Assembly (NCBI GenBank): GCA_934661105.1 | Contig: CAKUIV010000080.1 | Location: 1-9,075 of the forward strand | Reading direction: 5' to 3' | From: an uncultured Ellagibacter sp. | GTDB taxonomy: Bacteria; Actinomycetota; Coriobacteriia; Coriobacteriales; Eggerthellaceae | Length of the DNA stretch: 9,075 nt | Shown here: in pieces, positions 5,519-9,075 of the stretch | Position numbering within the stretch: position 1 is the stretch's first letter | How the letters are laid out: each line of letters starts with the position of its first letter | The notes under the pieces: model-generated | Database searches by the model: none | Told to the model about the DNA's origin: nothing | Seen by the model: the letters and a program-made list of their open reading frames with translations, nothing else | Translations under genes and position numbers: made by a program

Positions 5519-8500
5519 CTAGCCCTCTGGACTCAAGAGGTCAACGAGCTCGTCGCGCGAAAGCGACGCGAGCGACACGCCCGATGCGCCCACGACCTGA
5601 TCGGCCAGGTTGCTCTTCGATTCCTGCAGCTCCAAGATGCGCTCCTCGATCGTGCCTTTCGCGATGACGCGCTCGACGCTCACCACGTGCGTCTGCCCGA
5701 TACGGTGCGCGCGGTCGGTCGCCTGGTCCTGCGCCGCGGCGTTCCACCACGGGTCGGCGTGGATGACCACCGACGCGCCGGTCAGGTTGAGCCCGGTGCC
5801 GCCTGCCTTGAGCGAGATGAGGAACACCGGCGTGTCGTCGGCGTTGAAGCGGTTCACCAACTCCAGACGCTCGCGCTTCGCCGTGGCGCCCGTGATCGTG
5901 AAGTACGGCACGCCCATGTCGTCAAGCTTGTCGGCGATACGCGACAAAAAGCTTGTGAACTGGGAGAACACGAGCGACTTCTCGCCGCCTTCGATAGCGG
6001 ATTCCACCAAATCGCAGATCGCGTCGAGCTTCGCCGCAGGCCCTTTGTAGTTGTCGTAGAGCAGCCCCGGGTCGCAGCACAGCTGACGCAGGCGCGTGAG
6101 CTCGGCCAAGATCTGCACCTTGCTCTTCTCGAAATCGCCTTGCGACATGCCGCTCTTGCGACCGCCGCCCTTCGCGCGCTTGTCGTTCTTCTGGCGCGTC
6201 AGGTCTTCGCGAAGGCGCTGCTCGTGCGCCCGATAGAGCTTCAACTGCTCGCCGGCCATGGGCGCGTACACCACGCTCTCGAGCTTCTCGGGAAGATCGG
6301 TCAGCACCTGCGTCTTCAGGCGGCGCAGCATGAACGGCCCGACCACCGCCTGCAGCCGATGTGCGACATCTTCCTCCCTGCCGACGATAGGCAGCTCGAA
6401 GCGCTCGCGAAAGCGCTGGTAGGGGCCGAGAAGTCCCGGCATGAGGAAGTCGAAGATGCTCCACAGCTCCGACAGGCGGTTTTCCATCGGCGTGCCCGTG
6501 AGCGCGAAGCGGTGGCGCGCGTCGATGCGCTTCACCGCGCGGGTGACGAGCGCGGCGGGGTTCTTCACGTACTGCGCCTCGTCGAGCGCGCAGAGGTAGA
6601 ACTCGCGCCCCGCATAGTCGGCGATGTCGATGCGCAGAAGGTCGTACGAGGTCACGAGCACGTCGCACGGGGCCGCGCTTTCGGCCGCGCCGTCCGCTGC
6701 GTCTTCCGGCACCGCGCCGTCGAGCGCAATCGCGCGGATGCGACGGCGCTCGCGCGCAGGCCCCGCCACCGCACGCACCGAAAGCTCGGGCGCGAAGCGC
6801 TTGAATTCCTGCAGCCAGTTGTAGACGAGCGACGCCGGGCACGCGATGAGGCTCGGGCCGACCTTACGCGCCTCGTCCTTGCGCGCGAGCAAAAGCGATA
6901 TGAGCTGGATGGACTTGCCGAGCCCCATCTCGTCGGCCAGAACGCCGCCGAACCCCGCGTCGCAGCGCGCCGAAAGCCAGCGGAAGCCCTCCTCCTGATA
7001 GGGGCGCAGCACCCCCGAAAGCTCGGGCGGGACGTCGTAGTCGCGCTCGTCGGCGGCCCGGAAGTTGTCGAGGTAGTCGGTAAACGAACGGTCGCGATCG
7101 AGATCGGCCTCTTCGTCGAGGTAGAACGCGCGATAGCTCGGCAGCTCGACGGTGCCCGTCGCCAGCTCGCGCGCCGTGATCCCCAAATCGGACGCCAGGC
7201 GGTCGAGCTCGGCCAGATCGGCGTCTTCGACCGACAGGTACGCCCCGCTCTTCAGCTTGTGGTAGCGCTTGTGCTTGCGGTAGCTCGACAGCAGCGCCGC
7301 AAGCTCAGCCGAGTCGAAGTCGTCGGAGGATACCGTGAGGTCGATCAGGTTCCCCGAGAGCGAAACACCCATGCTCACGCGCGGCTTCCCGTCGCGGATG
7401 AGACGGTCGAACGCAGGGGTGGTGAACACCTCGCCCGCCGCACGGAACTCGGGAAGGCCGCCGAACAGAAGCGCGCCGATGCGGTCCTCGTCGGCATTCG
7501 GGATGAGCGCGCAGTTCAGCCCGAAATAGCGCTCGACCAGCGTTTTCGCCCGCGATTCGAGACGCACGTCGCGTAGCGGCCCCACCTTCGCCGCACCCGC
7601 TCCCGCACCGCTCGAGGCCCACGCATCCGGTTCGGTCTCTTCGCCGGCGAGCACGTAGCGGAAGTCGCCGTAGGTCGTCACCGCTTCGATTCGCACGCCT
7701 GCGCGCACCTTGTCGAAGTAGAAGGAAAGCGCGCACGGCACCGGCTTGAAATCGGCGACTTCCCGCGGTGCGTCGAGAGCGAGCGCGTCCTCGATCGCGG
7801 GCAGCACCGCCGAGCAGAACAAGGGCATGTCGTCGGTCGAGATGAACAGGCGGTTGTCGGGGCTCTCGTAGACCGTGCGCAGGAAGTCGGCCGTGCGCGC
7901 GAGCTCGGGGCTGCAACGGTACACCGCGTCGCCCATCCACACGTACATGCGCGCACCCTGCGCCGCGAAGACGAGTTCGCTTTTCCGCTCGATCGTGTAG
8001 CCGCCGTCTTCCGAGCGGCAAAGCCCCACCTCGATGCGCGGGTCTTCGTGGACGATGTGCGCCTCGGTAACGGTGCGTGTCCCGATATCGGTACCGCGGA
8101 TCGTGAACGACGCACCGTCGAGAACGTCGAGCAGCTCGATGACCTCCGCCGACGATAAATCGAGGTCGCGCCCCACGTCGACGGCGTTCGTATAGCCCCA
8201 ACGCGTCGTCGAGCCCGCACGCTCGCGCAGGGCGACCGCGCGATCGAGGAAGTCGGCGACCTTGCGGGCACGCGCCGTCAGAAGCGCGGGCGAATGCGTG
8301 AACGCGAGCTTCTTCCCATAGGCGAACCGCTCGCCCGTTCTCATGCGTCTCACGAAGTCGGACACGTTTTTCATCACGTACGACGAGGTGGGACCGGCGA
8401 TTTTGAAGCTTGCCGACCATAGGCGGTACCCGTAGGAAAGCGTGACCTCGATGTCGATGTTGCCTTCAAGGTCGCCGTCGGCCGCGACCTGCTCGCTTTT

Positions 8501-8872
8501 GCGCATGAGCTCGGCGATGCATGCCGACGTGGCGACGCGACGGCGCTTCTGGTACCCCATGAATTTCTCAGGAGCCTGATTGTACGACAGCACGAGCGCG
8601 ACGCAGTGCTTGCAAAGCCCGTCGTACTCGAACGCGGCGGGACACGTGCACGACCAGTCGTTGATCGAATCCTCGTCGGCCGACAGGGTCACCGACGTGC
8701 GGTAGCGATCGTCCCACCCGCTCGACGACGCCACAAGGGCCGAAAGCACGGTTTCCCCAACTTCGTAGCGAATGCGTTTGGTCAAGATGTTCTTGTCCGA
8801 CGCAGCGATGCGGCGCGCGCGCTCGAGCGTGCGCGGGTAGCAGCTGTCGACTATTTCTCGTTCTGGTACCAC
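5519..8872 (-). CDS. SWIM zinc-finger SNF2-family DNA translocase/helicase-like ATPase
   Basis: 1117 residues from a GTG with AAGGAG four bases upstream. Residues 73-90 are a SWIM zinc finger (C75-x-C77, nine residues, C87-x-H89). Residues from about 200 to 600 match in position the region associated with bacterial SNF2 proteins. The ATPase core starts near 620 (RPYQEEGFRWL). Walker A is DEMGLGKS with K653; motif II is DEAQ at 764-767, the bacterial SNF2 form; motif III is LTGTPMEN at 791-798. A basic Lys/Gly-rich linker (NDKRAKGGGRKSG) joins the lobes. The second lobe holds SLKAGGTGLNL from 1020 and DRAHRIGQ at 1053-1060 with the arginine finger region. All core motifs are intact, so ATP-driven translocation on double-stranded DNA is expected. 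Roles proposed for such bacterial proteins include remodelling protein-DNA complexes, repair and transcription. No methyltransferase, nuclease or phage-defence partner is adjacent. Confidence 0.9.
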   Translation of the reverse strand: MVPEREIVDSCYPRTLERARRIAASDKNILTKRIRYEVGETVLSALVASSSGWDDRYRTSVTLSADEDSINDWSCTCPAAFEYDGLCKHCVALVLSYNQAPEKFMGYQKRRRVATSACIAELMRKSEQVAADGDLEGNIDIEVTLSYGYRLWSASFKIAGPTSSYVMKNVSDFVRRMRTGERFAYGKKLAFTHSPALLTARARKVADFLDRAVALRERAGSTTRWGYTNAVDVGRDLDLSSAEVIELLDVLDGASFTIRGTDIGTRTVTEAHIVHEDPRIEVGLCRSEDGGYTIERKSELVFAAQGARMYVWMGDAVYRCSPELARTADFLRTVYESPDNRLFISTDDMPLFCSAVLPAIEDALALDAPREVADFKPVPCALSFYFDKVRAGVRIEAVTTYGDFRYVLAGEETEPDAWASSGAGAGAAKVGPLRDVRLESRAKTLVERYFGLNCALIPNADEDRIGALLFGGLPEFRAAGEVFTTPAFDRLIRDGKPRVSMGVSLSGNLIDLTVSSDDFDSAELAALLSSYRKHKRYHKLKSGAYLSVEDADLAELDRLASDLGITARELATGTVELPSYRAFYLDEEADLDRDRSFTDYLDNFRAADERDYDVPPELSGVLRPYQEEGFRWLSARCDAGFGGVLADEMGLGKSIQLISLLLARKDEARKVGPSLIACPASLVYNWLQEFKRFAPELSVRAVAGPARERRRIRAIALDGAVPEDAADGAAESAAPCDVLVTSYDLLRIDIADYAGREFYLCALDEAQYVKNPAALVTRAVKRIDARHRFALTGTPMENRLSELWSIFDFLMPGLLGPYQRFRERFELPIVGREEDVAHRLQAVVGPFMLRRLKTQVLTDLPEKLESVVYAPMAGEQLKLYRAHEQRLREDLTRQKNDKRAKGGGRKSGMSQGDFEKSKVQILAELTRLRQLCCDPGLLYDNYKGPAAKLDAICDLVESAIEGGEKSLVFSQFTSFLSRIADKLDDMGVPYFTITGATAKRERLELVNRFNADDTPVFLISLKAGGTGLNLTGASVVIHADPWWNAAAQDQATDRAHRIGQTHVVSVERVIAKGTIEERILELQESKSNLADQVVGASGVSLASLSRDELVDLLSPEG

Positions 8873-8896
8873 GGCTCTCCTTTTTTCGCAAACTTA

Positions 8897-8902
8897 AGTG
8901 TA
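8897..8902 (-). promoter_or_regulatory. Candidate extended -10 box of the SNF2 gene
   Basis: The minus strand reads TGCTACACT, an extended -10 (TGN followed by TACACT), 25 bases before the GTG. No good -35 is seen. It lies in the 66-base gap (8873-8938) shared with the divergent NUDIX gene, so the two promoters must be close or overlapping. Confidence 0.4.
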
Positions 8903-8938
8903 GCATTGCGGTAAAGAGGCGAACGCGAAGGAGGACGC

Positions 8939-9075
8939 GTGGACATCGCAAAACACATCGAGGCATATGAGCCCGAAAACGAGCAGGAAGAAGTGGACAA
9001 GGCCGTCATCTTGGGCGTGCTTGCGCGCGACGAGCATGCCTTCGACCGGGCGGCGCTCGCGCATATGGCGTGTTC
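8939..9075 (+). CDS. Probable NUDIX hydrolase (5' part only)
   Basis: 45 full codons are present before the right edge. The GTG at 8939 has AAGGAGG four bases upstream. The opening pattern (IEAYEPENEQEEVDKAVIL, then an aspartate-rich RDEHAFDR, then AHM) resembles the N-terminal lead-in of NUDIX hydrolases from Firmicutes and Actinobacteria, where NEQE..DK..IL and IAHMTAS precede the catalytic fold. The NUDIX box itself lies beyond the window, so the call rests on this lead-in alone. Such enzymes hydrolyse nucleoside diphosphates linked to another moiety; the substrate cannot be predicted. The gene is divergent from the SNF2 gene. Confidence 0.6.
   Translation, partial: MDIAKHIEAYEPENEQEEVDKAVILGVLARDEHAFDRAALAHMAC

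Noticed and set aside
5687..7576. Long plus-strand open frame opposite the SNF2 gene
   Set aside because: It is rich in Arg, Ala, Val and Leu without family motifs and is the shadow expected opposite a GC-rich gene. The minus-strand frame carries all the SNF2 motifs.

Overview
The window is GC-rich DNA with several GTG/TTG starts, strong GGAGG-type ribosome binding sites and tightly packed genes. Gene content recalls the Coriobacteriia, probably an Eggerthellaceae gut actinobacterium. The cues are a SEC-C methionine aminopeptidase, a SWIM/SNF2 protein beside a NUDIX gene, and an ECF sigma/ectodomain-protein pair. This placement rests on gene style, not on a marker gene, and is tentative.

Layout from left to right: (1) The 5' end of a minus-strand type I methionine aminopeptidase gene with an N-terminal SEC-C zinc motif (1-181). 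(2) A minus-strand hipBA toxin-antitoxin pair (440-2045) with overlapping genes. Its GC content is visibly lower than the rest, so it looks like an acquired islet. Upstream of hipB lie two perfect 16-bp palindromes, and one fills the spacer of the predicted hipB promoter. (3) A plus-strand ECF-type sigma factor (2322-2843), translationally coupled by an ATGA overlap to a single-pass membrane protein with a large extracytoplasmic domain (2840-4591). The second protein is probably the cognate anti-sigma factor or signal sensor. (4) A plus-strand DUF523 protein (4716-5324) with an unusual internal insertion of about 55 residues. Its stop codon lies inside the left arm of a 116-bp inverted-repeat element (5316-5431) that resembles a miniature insertion. 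(5) A GC-rich hairpin (5478-5503), then a large minus-strand SWIM-zinc-finger SNF2 ATPase (5519-8872). (6) A divergent plus-strand gene at the right edge, probably a NUDIX hydrolase (8939 to the end).

The genes do not form one operon. The two functional units are the hipBA module, with kinase toxin, DNA-binding antitoxin and operators, and the sigma/membrane-protein pair, which should carry an envelope signal to transcription. I see no clear case for a wholly new multi-gene system. The items most worth following up are the inverted-repeat element at the DUF523 3' end, the large unrecognised ectodomain of the putative anti-sigma protein, and the hipBA operator layout. No tRNA, rRNA, CRISPR array or transposase gene is visible, and no gene-free stretch exceeds 300 bases.
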